From the NCBI RefSeq assembly GCF_051961495.1, contig NZ_JBQCDF010000247.1:1-20639 (forward strand): a stretch of 20,639 bases of DNA, written 5' to 3'. Shown here in pieces: positions 1-7,717 of the stretch; within the stretch, counting starts at the first letter, position 1; each line of letters opens with the position of its first letter. The notes beneath the pieces were generated by a model, which ran no database searches, was not told the origin of the DNA, and worked only from the letters and a program-made list of their open reading frames with translations. The position numbers and the translations under genes were made by a program. Origin of the DNA: Cytophaga sp051961495. GTDB taxonomy: Bacteria > Bacteroidota > Bacteroidia > Cytophagales > Cytophagaceae.

Positions 1-305
1 CACGCTTCCGTGGCGCCGCAGGTAATTGTAATATCTGTAGCAGGATCATATGTTGCGCCATAAAGTTTTTCAACCTTGGCAGCAAGATTATCAAGCAAAG
101 GTTTTGCTCCCGCCAGTGGTGCATATTGATTAAAGCCCTGCAACATGTATCTATGCACAAGCCCGATCAATTCTTCTGAAGGAAGGAAATCAGGAAAGCC
201 CTGTGCCAGGTTTACAGCTTTGTATTGCTGCGCCATTGCCGACATAGTCGAAAAAATATTAACTCCGATATCCGGCAATTTAGAAGCAATGGCCTGCTGC
301 ATCAT
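1..305 (-). CDS. Methionine aminotransferase (YbdL-like), 5' part only
   Basis: This is the N-terminal 101 residues of a PLP-dependent class I/II aminotransferase; the rest lies beyond the left edge. I translated it by hand from ATG at 305. The segments NLAQGFPDF (about residues 32-40) and FNQYAPLAGAKPLL (about 58-71), and ITITCGATEA at the edge, fit the N-terminal part of E. coli YbdL closely, including the opening SKLPDIGVNIFSTM stretch. YbdL-type enzymes transaminate methionine and some aromatic amino acids with 2-oxo acids in the cytoplasm. The PLP lysine would be in the missing part. A second ATG lies directly after the first (302). The start is 8 bp after the stop of the upstream secreted-protein gene, so the two are probably co-transcribed. 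KAT-type kynurenine aminotransferases share these motifs, so the substrate is inferred. Confidence 0.85.
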   Translation of the reverse strand, partial: MMQQAIASKLPDIGVNIFSTMSAMAQQYKAVNLAQGFPDFLPSEELIGLVHRYMLQGFNQYAPLAGAKPLLDNLAAKVEKLYGATYDPATDITITCGATEA

Positions 306-313
306 ACGAATGG

Positions 314-943
314 TTAGTAAGGACTCTTTTCTAATTTTGTACCTGCAGGTAATGTAAACATGGTACTGGAAAGTGTCATTGGTTTTACTTCTGTAGCTAC
401 ACTTTCAATCACGCATTGATCTGTCTCAATCACCGATTTCAATGGTAATGCTTTTGCTTTTGACAGGTAATAATACCAGTTACCGTATTTGTGTTTTGTA
501 TACAATGTAACATCTACCGCCTGCTTGGCATTGTAATAATATTTCTGCACGCCGGATTTACAAGTCATCGTAATTTCATCGCAGGTATAGCCAAGAATAA
601 CAGCTGCAGCTTTTTTCACTTCAACTTTTAATACTGAATCAGTATTCACTGCAGCATCGATCCAGAATACAGATGGCGAATTTGACATTTTGCTGTACGA
701 TTTATTGTCTTTGTTGATGTACATCTGCCATTGGAAGTAGGTACCATTAGCTACTACTTTATAATCACCGCCTTTGATAAAATACTCCTGCTTGCTGCCC
801 AGCATAGACTCCCACTGCTCATTGCTTACCTGCGGATTTTTTGTTTTGAATGTATTCTTATAAATGATCTCTCCCTGAAAAGTTTGTGCCGTTGTTGCAA
901 ACGCCAGACAGGAAACCAAAAGTGCGGTTAGGATTTTTTTCAT
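314..943 (-). CDS. Secreted protein of unknown function, GLPGLI/DUF4412-like
   Basis: 209 residues. Residues 1-19 form a clear signal peptide (MKK, a hydrophobic core, then TTAQ), with cleavage likely after residue 19; there is no lipobox Cys, so it should be periplasmic or secreted. The mature part starts FQGEIIYKNTF and contains VILGYTCDEI and a paired Cys around residues 120-128. This resembles the GLPGLI and DUF4412 families of small Bacteroidota envelope beta-sheet proteins, whose role is unknown. The assignment is by general pattern only. It lies 8 bp upstream of the aminotransferase and is separated from def by 175 bp carrying a stem-loop. I see no good TAnnTTTG box upstream. Confidence 0.75.
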   Translation of the reverse strand: MKKILTALLVSCLAFATTAQTFQGEIIYKNTFKTKNPQVSNEQWESMLGSKQEYFIKGGDYKVVANGTYFQWQMYINKDNKSYSKMSNSPSVFWIDAAVNTDSVLKVEVKKAAAVILGYTCDEITMTCKSGVQKYYYNAKQAVDVTLYTKHKYGNWYYYLSKAKALPLKSVIETDQCVIESVATEVKPMTLSSTMFTLPAGTKLEKSPY

Positions 944-1071
944 GTTTGTAAATTTTAAAAGTTAAAGAGTTAAAGAATGGGGGATTAATATTATTTCAAT
1001 TTAAAAAACCTGTACGGATTTGTAAACGCATGCATGTAAATACTTCAGTTCGTTACCTATATAGGTTTGTA

Positions 1072-1104
1072 CAAATGAATGCTCCGGACCGGAACATTCA
1101 TTTG
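1072..1104 (-). terminator. Stem-loop after def, possible terminator
   Basis: Ten-base perfect arms (CAAATGAATG at 1072-1081 and CATTCATTTG at 1095-1104) enclose an inner TCC/GGA stem after one mismatch. It starts 15 bp downstream of the def stop on the minus strand. There is no T-tract after it, so it may end transcription weakly or only protect the mRNA 3' end. Confidence 0.4.
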
Positions 1105-1118
1105 CAAGTTCACGGAGG

Positions 1119-1673
1119 TTATTTTTTAACCGGGAATTTCATGCGGTAAGAAGCATCGCATTCACCTTTGCTGATATTGCTCAACTTCCCTTTCAAAAGT
1201 CGTTTTTTAATAGATGATAAATGATCCACAAATAATACCCCTTCAATGTGATCGTATTCATGCTGGATCACACGTGCCGTCATGCCATCAAACTCTTCCA
1301 CATGCTCTTTCCAATCGGTATCAAAATAACGGATACGAAGATTCGACGGACGGTATACATCTGCCCGAACACCAGGAATGCTTAAACAGCCTTCTTCGTA
1401 TGGCCATTCGTCGCCCCACTCTTCTTCAATCACCGGATTGATAAATGCCTTACGAACAGAGGCAATATTTTCATCATCAAATACAGATGTATCAATTACA
1501 AACATGCGGATATTCAATGCCACCTGAGGAGCAGCCAAGCCTACGCCATGTGCATTTTCCATGGTCTCAAACATGTCTTCCGACAACTTTGCTACATCTA
1601 AACTACCTTTTTTAATATCTTGGGCAACTTTCTTCAACACAGGATCCCCGTATGCCACAATCGGATAAATCAT
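1119..1673 (-). CDS. def: Peptide deformylase
   Basis: 184 residues, the usual length. The enzyme removes the N-formyl group from nascent proteins at the ribosome, using a bound metal (usually Fe2+). All three family motifs are present: GVGLAAPQ at about residues 44-51 (GxGLAAxQ), EEGCLSIPG at about 93-101 (EGCLS, metal-binding Cys), and QHEYDHIEG at about 136-144 (HExxH, with both His ligands and the catalytic Glu). ATG at 1673 starts the conserved MIYPIVAYGDPVLKK opening. A TATATTTG box lies 23-30 bp upstream. Its neighbour upstream is ruvX, a common Bacteroidota pairing, but a 123-bp repeat element intervenes, so def probably has its own promoter. Confidence 0.97.
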   Translation of the reverse strand: MIYPIVAYGDPVLKKVAQDIKKGSLDVAKLSEDMFETMENAHGVGLAAPQVALNIRMFVIDTSVFDDENIASVRKAFINPVIEEEWGDEWPYEEGCLSIPGVRADVYRPSNLRIRYFDTDWKEHVEEFDGMTARVIQHEYDHIEGVLFVDHLSSIKKRLLKGKLSNISKGECDASYRMKFPVKK

Positions 1674-1695
1674 ATTTTTATTTTAACTATTTTTC

Positions 1696-1703
1696 CAAAT
1701 ATA
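1696..1703 (-). promoter_or_regulatory. Candidate -7 box for def
   Basis: On the minus strand this reads TATATTTG, a full match to the Bacteroidota -7 consensus TAnnTTTG. It predicts a transcript start about 15-20 bp before the def ATG. I found no TTG at the usual -33 spacing, so support rests on the -7 box and position. Confidence 0.4.
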
Positions 1704-1735
1704 CAAAAAAATGCTAAAAGCTGGCTTAAAACAGA

Positions 1736-1858
1736 TTGAAAGTGTAGAGTTTAGAGTGTAAAGTGTAATTGTTTCAATACTGAAATTCTATCGAATATTT
1801 AAAGTGTCTTAGGCATCGGATTAAAAAAACGCATACACTTTACACTCTAAACTTTCAA
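1736..1858. repeat. 123-bp element with inverted termini
   Basis: A 20-bp perfect inverted repeat has arms at 1748-1767 and 1834-1853 (left arm AGTTTAGAGTGTAAAGTGTA). Outside it, TTGAAAGT at 1736-1743 is mirrored by ACTTTCAA at 1851-1858. The left arm carries six extra bases (GTAGAG) that look like a slipped copy of its own repeat. The interior (about 66 bp) is AT-rich and codes for nothing. The right end abuts the ruvX stop codon. It may be a dispersed intergenic repeat or MITE-like relic, or it may act as an RNA hairpin at the 3' end of ruvX. Confidence 0.7.
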
Positions 1859-2314
1859 CTATTCTCCTTCTTCTGGCTTAAAAATCATGTTTGTTGTACC
1901 ATTCTGCTTCTGTTCCATAAACGACTGCAGAATAATGGTAGCGCTGATCTTGTCAACGGTAGCTTTATCTCTTCTTCCCTTTTTACTCACGCCCCCGGCA
2001 ATCATGGTATCCAGAGCCATGGAAGAGGTGAAGCGTTCATCTACCCCGTAAATGGGTATGGCAGGAAATGTTTTTTTGATCAGATTGATAAATGCCTTTA
2101 CATTGGCAGCATTGGAAGATTCTTCATTCTGCAGGGTTCTCGGTAAACCTACCACAAAAGCTTCTACCTGTTCAGTACTCAGGTATTTTTTCAGATACAC
2201 CACCACATCTTTGGGATGAACAGTATCCAGGGAATTTGCGATGATCTGCATAGGATCTGTACATGCCAGCCCTATCCGTTTTGTTCCGTAATCAAAAGCT
2301 AAAATACGCGCCAT
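1859..2314 (-). CDS. ruvX: RuvX/YqgF nuclease (putative pre-16S rRNA nuclease / Holliday junction resolvase-like)
   Basis: 151 residues, normal for the family. The RNase H-like fold signature is clear: ILAFDYGTKRIGLA at residues 4-17 with the first catalytic Asp, VVGLPRTL at about 54-61, and GVDERFTSSMA at about 89-99 with the second acidic site. The family is known for maturation of the 16S rRNA 5' end and has a Holliday-junction resolvase fold; it acts in the cytoplasm. The ATG shares one base with the TAA of the hemerythrin gene upstream, so the two are translationally coupled. It is followed directly by the inverted-repeat element at 1736-1858. Confidence 0.93.
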   Translation of the reverse strand: MARILAFDYGTKRIGLACTDPMQIIANSLDTVHPKDVVVYLKKYLSTEQVEAFVVGLPRTLQNEESSNAANVKAFINLIKKTFPAIPIYGVDERFTSSMALDTMIAGGVSKKGRRDKATVDKISATIILQSFMEQKQNGTTNMIFKPEEGE

Positions 2315-3057
2315 TAATATGTTTTAATAGATTCCGCAACATATTTTGCCACTTTGGCTTCGAGTTCCAATGCCTTCGGAAACAGTACTTCATTTTCAAT
2401 ACGGGCATGAATAAACAGATCCTGGTCAAATGCCTGCAGTTCTTTTAATACCACTTTCAGGTGTACATCACGCATACCGTCAACAGTATAATTATTGGTC
2501 AGGTCACGTATACCTTTCATTTCATCGTCATCATTTTCGTGATGGGCAGCCATGCGCTTGATCGAGTATTTACTCATTACCTCCAGCATCACCGATTCAT
2601 TGAATGTACTTGCGCTTGCACCATGCAATTTCAATACATAATAAAACAATGAATCTTCTTCATGATAGATGTGCTTGATAAAATCTTCCATTACATATGG
2701 GAAGATCAATTTCAGGTCATGTGTTAATTTATCGGTGTCCTGCAGATCAGCGATCAGCCGGGAGATATATGGAAGCTTTTCCTTAATGTATAAATAATGT
2801 GCGTGCTTTAAATATTCAATAATCGCATCCACTTCAAAAAACTTAAAGAACTCCGCTCCCGGAAATTCTTCTTCGTGTAACTCTTTAAGTTTGCGCTTAA
2901 GCTGCTCTTCTGTAATATCAGAAGTCTGCAGGACTTCTTTCAGCAAAACCGTTTTATGCTCATAGAATTTAACACCAAAAAAATACAAGGCATGCGCCAA
3001 TACATAATCATTTTCTACCAGTTCCTGTAGACTTTTATTTACATTCAGATTCTGCAT
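2314..3057 (-). CDS. Hemerythrin-domain di-iron protein, YtfE/RIC/ScdA-like
   Basis: 247 residues. RIC (YtfE, ScdA) proteins carry a di-iron site and help repair iron-sulfur clusters damaged by nitric oxide or oxidants. The ligand pattern of the hemerythrin domain is visible: His85 or His87, His129 with Glu133 (KHIYHE), His172/173 (AAHHE), and His217 with Glu221 (HARIE). The spacing is very like YtfE. Residues 9-45 resemble the ScdA_N domain (SLQELVENDYVL...), but the Cys pair usual there is replaced by Tyr-Glu (VKFYEHK). The gene overlaps ruvX by one base. The upstream 185 bp contains ATAAGttCTTAT at 3069-3080, a short dyad of unknown meaning, and no clear -7 box. The di-iron call is firm; the NO role is inferred from the family. 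Confidence 0.85.
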   Translation of the reverse strand: MQNLNVNKSLQELVENDYVLAHALYFFGVKFYEHKTVLLKEVLQTSDITEEQLKRKLKELHEEEFPGAEFFKFFEVDAIIEYLKHAHYLYIKEKLPYISRLIADLQDTDKLTHDLKLIFPYVMEDFIKHIYHEEDSLFYYVLKLHGASASTFNESVMLEVMSKYSIKRMAAHHENDDDEMKGIRDLTNNYTVDGMRDVHLKVVLKELQAFDQDLFIHARIENEVLFPKALELEAKVAKYVAESIKTY

Positions 3058-3242
3058 AGGATTGTGTGATAAGTTCTTATATAAATATAGAAAAAAGGTT
3101 TTTGCTCAACAATGACTTACCTCATCTTAGTTATAAACACCCCTGTTTTACACATCTACAGCAATAAAATCTTCATCATTTATTTTACCGGTCACATATT
3201 TGTTGCAGAAAATCGTTTACTGTACCTAAGCCTTATCCGTGA

Positions 3243-4613
3243 TTATTCCTGAGCAGAAGGGAGAATCCAGATCTTCGGCATGAACGAATCTGTTTCTTTC
3301 ATCAGATCAACCGTCGAATCAATAAACGGTTTACTTGGCCGGCCATTGAGGGCCACATAACTGCGTACCCGTACTTCAGGATTCCGGATGCCTCTTTCAT
3401 GATATACTTTCCCGATGTGATGTGCATATTGCAAAATCATGTCCGGTTGTGTACTCATCATTTTTTCCTGCTGCGCCGTTAAGAATTCGTGATTGTTTAC
3501 TTCTGTCTGCCAGCCGGTTTCTGGATCGCGGACATAAAAATAACATACCCCCATTTTTTCCATCAGCATGACGCGCCAGGAAAAACGATAACCTTGTTCT
3601 GTCCAGAATAATTTATCCGGATACAGTACATAACGGAATGGAAAAAGTAATTGAAAGCATACGTACAACATCAATGTAGAAACAAGCACCTTTTTTGCCC
3701 AATCAGAGGAAATACTGAAATACACATTTACCATCATTTCATTCCTTTGCACGGGCAATATTTTTTTTAACCATTGAATGATCCGGATATGAAATTCCGC
3801 AGGGAAAAAAATCAGGGTTGCGCCAATCATCACAAATGGGAACATGCCGATCTGGAACAAAATCCGTGTCATGATGTGGAAGAAAAGCACCAGCATATAG
3901 GCGAAGATTCTGAATCTGTTTGTAAGCAGCAAAAAAGGAATACTTAAATCATACAGCATGCCGAACCAGCTGAAGAAGAAGGGTACCCAGCTGTAATTAA
4001 AAAGCCAGCCGATCCATGCAAGATCATTTCTTGAGATCAGCCAGATCTTTAACGGCATGGCTTCAAACAACCAGTCGTAATTTATTTTAGCCAGACCTGC
4101 ATAAAAATAAACAATAGCCAATTGCAATTGAATCATGTGAATATAAACGACCGGAATATGAGAGACTGCAAGAAGAGGTTTTCGCCAGGTATCAACCGAA
4201 AAGCTTCTGTGGGCAGGCATGAATAACATGATCAACGAAACCAGGCTGATGAAATAATAGTGATTGAGATAATTTGTCTGGTCGATCAGTTCGGTATATG
4301 TAAAGGTTAAAAATGACAGGATGGAAAACACCCGGTACCACGCACCAAGCATAACCATAAAAAAACTAAACGCCATCAGTACATATACCAGCAGCATGGC
4401 TTGTTCATTCATGGGCTTTACCCATGCAAATCCATAATAAGAAAAAAAGAATTTTGGTACGCCGTAAAATAAATGCACCCAGTCATTGAACATAAAGCGC
4501 AGCGTACTGTAAGTCATTACTGCACCGTATACGATTCTAAAAACAACAAGCGGAGCAATTGAAGTGCTCCGCTTGAAATAAGATCGCATATAAATCTGTA
4601 GAGATGTATTCAT
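3243..4613 (-). CDS. HTTM protein, vitamin K-dependent gamma-carboxylase homologue
   Basis: 456 residues, an inner-membrane protein with about eight hydrophobic segments in the first 330 residues and a soluble C-terminal part. It matches human gamma-glutamyl carboxylase along both parts as I recall that sequence: DQTNYLNHYYF (111-121, His118 at the place of GGCX His160), YFYAGLAKINYDW (169-181, Lys176 at the place of the catalytic base Lys218), FHIMTRILFQIGMF (245-258), and ILQYAHHIGKVYHERG in the C-terminal domain. GGCX carboxylates Glu side chains using reduced vitamin K; Bacteroidota make menaquinone. Substrates of bacterial members are unknown. It starts 15 bp after the imelysin stop codon, so the two form one unit. 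I am confident of the family but not of the activity. Confidence 0.9.
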   Translation of the reverse strand: MNTSLQIYMRSYFKRSTSIAPLVVFRIVYGAVMTYSTLRFMFNDWVHLFYGVPKFFFSYYGFAWVKPMNEQAMLLVYVLMAFSFFMVMLGAWYRVFSILSFLTFTYTELIDQTNYLNHYYFISLVSLIMLFMPAHRSFSVDTWRKPLLAVSHIPVVYIHMIQLQLAIVYFYAGLAKINYDWLFEAMPLKIWLISRNDLAWIGWLFNYSWVPFFFSWFGMLYDLSIPFLLLTNRFRIFAYMLVLFFHIMTRILFQIGMFPFVMIGATLIFFPAEFHIRIIQWLKKILPVQRNEMMVNVYFSISSDWAKKVLVSTLMLYVCFQLLFPFRYVLYPDKLFWTEQGYRFSWRVMLMEKMGVCYFYVRDPETGWQTEVNNHEFLTAQQEKMMSTQPDMILQYAHHIGKVYHERGIRNPEVRVRSYVALNGRPSKPFIDSTVDLMKETDSFMPKIWILPSAQE

Positions 4614-4628
4614 GAATGAATAAGTGAA

Positions 4629-5765
4629 TTAATCACCATCAGTATCTCCGTAAGAGATCATCACTCCTATCGCCGATGCCATGTCAACCTTCAGCATGGT
4701 CAATAAAGTCAATGTTTCATCGTAAGCAGCCTGCACCGCCTGTTTGCCTGCAGGATCCTGAACGGCTGTAGAGATCGGACCCGGTATCGCATTTAATTTA
4801 GCCTCTACACGTGCAATCTGAAGCTGAATATTTGTATCCAGTTCTCTTTGATCGATTGCCACCAGATAGTCGTCGAAACCATAGGCGTCAATGCCGTTTA
4901 CTGTAATTCCTCGATATAATCTGCGGATTGCTTCAATGCTTGCTTTTGCCAATACCAGAGAAGAATCGGAATGATAACCTTCACATTTAAACGGATTCAC
5001 AACCGATGGATCGAGCACAGCATTCTGAATGATATTTAATGGAACGCCTAATTTGTAATTCTTAACATTTTCAAGATCCGACACCATCATATTAATGGTT
5101 TGCGAAGTTGAACTTCCAAGGTCAATACCTGTGTTACTTGTATAAATAACAATGAAATTTGCTCCGGATGAATTCCAGTTCTTAAACGTTGTTTCAATTC
5201 TGGTTTTAAGATTTGAACTGACAGCTTTTAAGAAATCACAACGCCTGGAAGCAAGAGAAGATACGCTGAATGAATCAACGATCTGCTGATCGGTTTGGCT
5301 TTTCTGATACAGCAAATAATCAATTGTCGGAAAGCCTGAATATGTTGCGCTGCCTGTAGAAGGAATATTGGTAAGGCCGGATTCTATTTTTGTTTTGATC
5401 AATGCAGTATCGGAAGGGAATGCATTCACCGATTTTGTTTCCAGCATAACGGTTGAAGCAGTTGCCGGTCCGAATTCAAACTGCGCCACATATTCCCAGG
5501 CAACGTATGCTTTGTAGAATTTAGATCTCAATGTCTGCAGTCCGTCAGTTGTTGGCGCTGCAGTAAACGCTTGAACTTCCGTATCAAAATCATTGAAAGC
5601 TGTTTGTAAATTCAAATATCTGCCATAGATGACATTATATCCAATGTTTCCGATCAAAGGTTCACGGTTAGCCTGTTTTACAGTTGTACCGTCATCATGC
5701 TTTTTTTTACAAGCCGCTGTTACCACTAAACAGATGCCCATAAATACAATTGAAAGTTTATTCAT
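4629..5765 (-). CDS. Imelysin-family lipoprotein with altered GxHxxE motif
   Basis: 378 residues. The signal peptide ends in VTAAC, so Cys19 is the likely lipidated residue, followed by KKKHDD, a Lys/Asp-rich stretch of the kind linked to surface export of lipoproteins in Bacteroidota. The rest is helical and fits the imelysin (peptidase M75 / IrpA / EfeO C-terminal) family, whose members are periplasmic or outer-membrane proteins tied to iron uptake. The family GxHxxE motif reads GFPTID at residues 144-149, so His becomes Pro and Glu becomes Asp; if the motif binds metal, this copy should not do so in the usual way. It is the first gene of a unit with the HTTM carboxylase homologue. A good promoter and a dyad shared with the other imelysin unit lie upstream. 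Confidence 0.88.
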   Translation of the reverse strand: MNKLSIVFMGICLVVTAACKKKHDDGTTVKQANREPLIGNIGYNVIYGRYLNLQTAFNDFDTEVQAFTAAPTTDGLQTLRSKFYKAYVAWEYVAQFEFGPATASTVMLETKSVNAFPSDTALIKTKIESGLTNIPSTGSATYSGFPTIDYLLYQKSQTDQQIVDSFSVSSLASRRCDFLKAVSSNLKTRIETTFKNWNSSGANFIVIYTSNTGIDLGSSTSQTINMMVSDLENVKNYKLGVPLNIIQNAVLDPSVVNPFKCEGYHSDSSLVLAKASIEAIRRLYRGITVNGIDAYGFDDYLVAIDQRELDTNIQLQIARVEAKLNAIPGPISTAVQDPAGKQAVQAAYDETLTLLTMLKVDMASAIGVMISYGDTDGD

Positions 5766-5906
5766 TAACTGATAATTTTCTTAATATTATAATTGAACTG
5801 TTGTATGAAATCCCTGCTACTACATTCTATTTGTATTCAAAAAAGTAGTATGTTTGTTTTGCCGGAAGCAGTTCAGTTTGTACAGAATTTACTTTCTACA
5901 CATTTC

Positions 5907-5937
5907 CAAAGTTACTAAGGAATTCCTACAGCAACAA
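5907..5937 (-). promoter_or_regulatory. Candidate promoter of the imelysin-HTTM unit
   Basis: On the minus strand, TAACTTTG (5914 down to 5907) fits the -7 consensus TAnnTTTG. TTG trinucleotides lie 17 bp (5932-5934) and 20 bp (5935-5937) upstream, as expected for -33. AGGAATTCCT, a 10-bp palindrome, sits in the spacer at 5918-5927. The transcript would start near 5900, giving a leader of about 135 bases. Confidence 0.55.
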
Positions 5938-5939
5938 TG

Positions 5940-5962
5940 TTATTTAGAACTATTTCAAATAA
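5940..5962. promoter_or_regulatory. Putative operator, copy 1 (upstream of imelysin-HTTM)
   Basis: The 17-bp core TTTAGAACTATTTCAAA (5943-5959) lies in a 23-bp imperfect dyad with TTATTT/AAATAA ends. The same TTTAGA-N8-AAA layout recurs at 10405, 11289 and 11347. Its centre is about 37 bp upstream of the -7 box, nearly the same as copy 4 at the regulator promoter. It could also affect the divergent S41 protease gene. Confidence 0.5.
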
Positions 5963-6015
5963 GAATCGGTTAAATTTCAAAGGAATAAGCATACATAAAT
6001 AAATCAAATCACAAT

Positions 6016-7644
6016 ATGGAGGATCAAAAACCCAAAAACTCTCTTTTTCAGATGCGTTTACCCATTTTTCTGGCATTGGCTGTTATCTGCGGAATCTTCA
6101 TTGGCGCTGCTATATCTAAAAAAGGTACTGAACAGAATGTAGCAGGAAATTATTTACGGTTTGCTGAAATACTGGGCCGTATCCAGGAAGATTATGTAGA
6201 CACCGTGAATGTAGACGAGCTGGTTGATTACTCAATCAACCAGATGCTGGAAAAACTGGATCCACATACTTCTTATATTCCCGTTAAAGACCGGCAAATG
6301 GCAGACGCGCATTTAGAGGGCGACTTCGAAGGCATCGGTATTGAATTCAATATTATCAAAGATACCATTTATGTAGTGACACCTATCAGCGGCGGACCTT
6401 CAGAGAAAGCAGGTCTGATGGCGGGCGATAAAATCATAAAGGTAGACAGTATACAAATGGCCGGTAATGGCGTAACCTCTGCTGATGTGTTCAAACGCTT
6501 ACGCGGTAAAAAAGGAACAAAGGTGATTCTGACTGTTAAACGTAAGTCATCCAGCAAACTGTTAACCTACACAATCATTCGTGATAAAATTCCAACGTAT
6601 TCGATTGATGCAGCTTATATGATTGATAAAACAACCGGCTATATTAAGATCAGCCGTTTTGGCGATAAAACCTATAATGAATTCCTTGCAGCCCTGGCGG
6701 ATTTAAAATCTCAGGGTTTACAACGATTAATGATTGACCTGAAAGATAATGGCGGCGGCTATCTTGACCGTGCTACAAATATTGCGGACCAATTGATCCC
6801 GGGCAATAAAATGATTGTTTATACAGATGGTAAAGGAACGAAATACGACCAGGAGATCCGTGCAAGTATTGCAGGAGCTTTTGAATCAGGACCAGTAGTT
6901 GTATTGATCAATGAAGGAAGTGCATCTGCCTCTGAAATTTTATCGGGCGCAATACAGGATAATGACAGAGGTTTAATTGTCGGAAGAAGATCCTTCGGTA
7001 AAGGATTGGTTCAGATACCAATCAACCTGACCGACGGTTCTGAATTACGCTTAACGATTTCAAGATATTATACGCCAAGCGGCAGAAGTATTCAGAAGCC
7101 TTACGACAAAGAAGATGTTTCAGCGTATGATTCAGATTTATTATCACGCTATGAGCACGGTGAGTTTTTCCATGCAGATAGTATTCACTTTAATGATTCA
7201 TTGAAATTCAAAACTTCAAAAGGCCGCACGGTTTATGGCGGCGGCGGTATCATGCCGGATATTTTTGTTGGCCGTGATACGTCAGAGTATACAAAGTATC
7301 TGATGGAATTGTTTAACCAAAACGTAATCCGCGAATATACTTTAAACTACTATCAAAATAATAAGGCAACCTTAAGCGCCATGTCTTTTGAAGATTATTT
7401 CAAATCGTTTACAGTAACAGATGCGATGTTGAAAGACTTGATTGATCTTGCTGCTAAAACAGGTGTTAAATATAATGATGCCCAGTTTAAACGTTCAAAA
7501 GACTTTATCAGGAACAATGTTAAAGCCTATATTGCGCGGAGCGCCTGGGGCAATAAAGGCTTTTACCAGATATACAATCTCAAGGATGAAATCTATAACA
7601 AAGGATTAAGCTCGTTTAAGGAAGCAGAGAAGATCAGCGAATAA
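6016..7644 (+). CDS. Carboxy-terminal processing protease, peptidase S41 (CtpA type)
   Basis: 542 residues. This is an envelope serine protease that cuts proteins near their C-terminus. Residues 14-33 form a membrane anchor (signal anchor), so the catalytic part faces the periplasm. A PDZ domain covers roughly 100-175 (GDFEGIGIEF to VTPISGGPSEKAGL). The catalytic core contains NGGG (245-248), then GSASASE with Ser304, Lys329 in FGKGLVQ, and Gln333. The 25- and 4-residue spacings match the Ser-Lys-Gln triad of B. subtilis CtpB. A C-terminal region of about 120 residues follows the core, as in other Bacteroidota members. It is transcribed alone, divergent from the imelysin-HTTM unit, and ends at a strong two-way terminator. 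A plus-strand TATGTTTG at 5849 could be its -7 box, but the TTG upstream is only 15 bp away. Confidence 0.95.
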   Translation: MEDQKPKNSLFQMRLPIFLALAVICGIFIGAAISKKGTEQNVAGNYLRFAEILGRIQEDYVDTVNVDELVDYSINQMLEKLDPHTSYIPVKDRQMADAHLEGDFEGIGIEFNIIKDTIYVVTPISGGPSEKAGLMAGDKIIKVDSIQMAGNGVTSADVFKRLRGKKGTKVILTVKRKSSSKLLTYTIIRDKIPTYSIDAAYMIDKTTGYIKISRFGDKTYNEFLAALADLKSQGLQRLMIDLKDNGGGYLDRATNIADQLIPGNKMIVYTDGKGTKYDQEIRASIAGAFESGPVVVLINEGSASASEILSGAIQDNDRGLIVGRRSFGKGLVQIPINLTDGSELRLTISRYYTPSGRSIQKPYDKEDVSAYDSDLLSRYEHGEFFHADSIHFNDSLKFKTSKGRTVYGGGGIMPDIFVGRDTSEYTKYLMELFNQNVIREYTLNYYQNNKATLSAMSFEDYFKSFTVTDAMLKDLIDLAAKTGVKYNDAQFKRSKDFIRNNVKAYIARSAWGNKGFYQIYNLKDEIYNKGLSSFKEAEKISE

Positions 7645-7654
7645 GAAAGTAGAA

Positions 7655-7703
7655 TATAAAAAAGAAAGGGTAGTGAAAATTTCACTGCCCTTTCTTTTTT
7701 ATA
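7655..7703. terminator. Two-way terminator between S41 protease and oxidoreductase
   Basis: A near-perfect hairpin of about 24 bp with one T-G pair (core GAAAGGG to CCCTTTC; A-tract before, T-tract after). It sits between two convergent genes, 10 bp after the protease stop and 14 bp after the oxidoreductase stop, so it can serve both strands. Confidence 0.9.
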
Positions 7704-7717
7704 GTAATAATTTCCGC

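Noticed and set aside
1062..1069. Plus-strand TAGGTTTG as a promoter
   Set aside because: No plus-strand gene follows; it would only read antisense to def.
5849..5856. Plus-strand TATGTTTG as promoter of the S41 protease
   Set aside because: The -7 box fits, but the nearest TTG is only 15 bp upstream and the leader would be 160 bp; not strong enough for its own entry.
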